From: an uncultured Micromonospora sp.
GTDB lineage: Bacteria; Actinomycetota; Actinomycetes; Mycobacteriales; Micromonosporaceae
Reading direction: 5' to 3'
NCBI GenBank assembly: GCA_937951935.1
Contig: CALGAM010000193.1
Coordinates: 1-13,702, forward strand
Length of the DNA: 13,702 bases
Below the pieces are notes generated by a model, which was not told the DNA's origin, ran no database searches, and saw only the letters and a program-made list of their open reading frames with translations. The position numbers and the translations under genes were made by a program. Below, piece by piece: positions 13,321 to 13,702 of this stretch; the stretch's first letter is position 1; each line of letters starts with the position of its first letter.

Positions 13321-13351
13321 GTGGCCCGGCTGCCGGCACAGCCGGGGCCAC
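13321..13351 (+). terminator. hairpin after the 98-aa gene, first of two
   Basis: GTGGCCCGGCTG (13321-13332) pairs with CAGCCGGGGCCAC (13339-13351) with one bulged base and a 6-base loop. It begins ten bases after the 98-aa gene stop and is a likely terminator for the cassette. Confidence 0.5.
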
Positions 13352-13362
13352 CCCACGACGAA

Positions 13363-13395
13363 CGGCCCCGGCCTCCTGTGTGGAGGCCGGGGCCG
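13363..13395 (+). terminator. perfect hairpin before the last gene, second of two
   Basis: CGGCCCCGGCCTCC (13363-13376) and its exact complement (13382-13395) enclose the loop TGTGT, a 14-base stem. It sits 17 bases before the Shine-Dalgarno run of the following gene. It may terminate the cassette or lie in the leader of that gene. Confidence 0.6.
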
Positions 13396-13425
13396 GTGGC
13401 ATCCTGAGGACGAGGAGGAGGAACC

Positions 13426-13702
13426 GTGAGCGCCGGCGAGTTGTACGTGCCGGTCAGCGACGACGGCATCAGCGGCCGATGGGCCGTCTGGACCTACCCG
13501 GACGGCCGCGCCGAGCCCGACGCGTTCGACCAGCAGGGTCTCCCACCCCCTAGCCCGGGAGGTGGACCGGCTCCTCGGCAACACGTCGCCGCTTCCCGAG
13601 AAGGAGCGGCGACTGCTCGTCGAGATGCTGGAGCGGATCTTGGACACGTACAGTAACGTCCAGCGCATCGCCCAGCCGCGACAAGATCGTTTAGCGATCG
13701 GT
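13426..13702 (+). pseudogene. small hypothetical gene, apparently frameshifted, runs off the window
   Basis: A strong AGGAGGAGG (around 13413-13422) precedes the GTG at 13426. The first 39 or so residues read protein-like (MSAGELYVPVSDDGISGRWA, VWTYPDGRAEPDAFDQQG). At the C5 run 13546-13550 this frame becomes Pro/Gly/Ala junk and stops at 13656. The +1 frame instead continues LAREVDRLLGNTSPLPEKER, LLVEMLERILDTYSNVQRIA and stays open to the window end. That frame has no start codon of its own nearby. One C fewer in the run would join them. The second half looks like two charged amphipathic helices. No family is recognised. Either a mutation, a homopolymer error or a programmed +1 shift could explain it. 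Confidence 0.6.

Noticed and set aside
12548..13469. Minus-strand frames opposite the small-gene cassette
   Set aside because: They lack good ribosome-binding sites and read as Pro/Arg/Ser shadows, while the plus-strand genes have Shine-Dalgarno sequences and stop-start overlaps.
10222..13702. Second attachment site (copy of the tRNA-Arg 3' end)
   Set aside because: No repeat of the T-arm or acceptor sequence was seen to the right edge; the far end of the element probably lies outside the window.
1..13702. CRISPR arrays and complete insertion sequences
   Set aside because: No regularly spaced repeats and no transposase with terminal inverted repeats were seen; the inverted repeats present are local hairpins.

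Overview
The window comes from a very GC-rich actinomycete. Gene content and style (LigB-type ATP-dependent ligase, CobQ and CobD, a second SSB, GTG starts, GTGA/ATGA overlaps, leaderless-looking promoters) fit Micromonospora or a close relative in Micromonosporaceae. That assignment is inference from sequence style; no database was searched.

The left part (1-6477) is ordinary chromosome, all on the minus strand. Read in transcription order from the right it holds cobD/cbiB, cobQ, a P-loop uridine-kinase-like protein starting just after cobQ, an M20 dipeptidase, a 68-aa hypothetical protein, and the N-terminal 320 residues of an ATP-dependent DNA ligase that runs off the left edge. cobD and cobQ act in late cobalamin synthesis. 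The M20 and 68-aa genes appear to have leaderless promoters of their own, so this is not one single operon.

The middle part (6730-10051) holds an acyltransferase-3 membrane protein on the plus strand. A strong hairpin separates it from a convergent single-stranded DNA-binding protein that has a long Gly/Asp-rich tail and no acidic tip. Next is a DUF1444/YtpQ-like gene on the minus strand, broken by an apparent one-base frameshift in a G run.

The right part (10146-13702) looks like an integrated accessory element. A complete tRNA-Arg(UCU) is followed 82 bases later by the relic of a tyrosine integrase, with two compensating frameshifts and loss of the C-terminal catalytic H, R and Y. After a gene-poor stretch comes an XRE-type regulator with a long helical C-terminal domain. 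Then follow a 203-base intergenic region packed with three perfect inverted repeats and a tight cassette of three small overlapping genes (52, 56 and 98 aa, the second Cys-rich). Two more hairpins precede a last small gene that is apparently frameshifted and leaves the window. No second att copy, relaxase, translocase or replication protein is visible, so the type and extent of the element are undetermined.

The best candidate for something undescribed is the XRE regulator, structured leader and three-microprotein cassette (11277-13310). None of the three small proteins was recognised.
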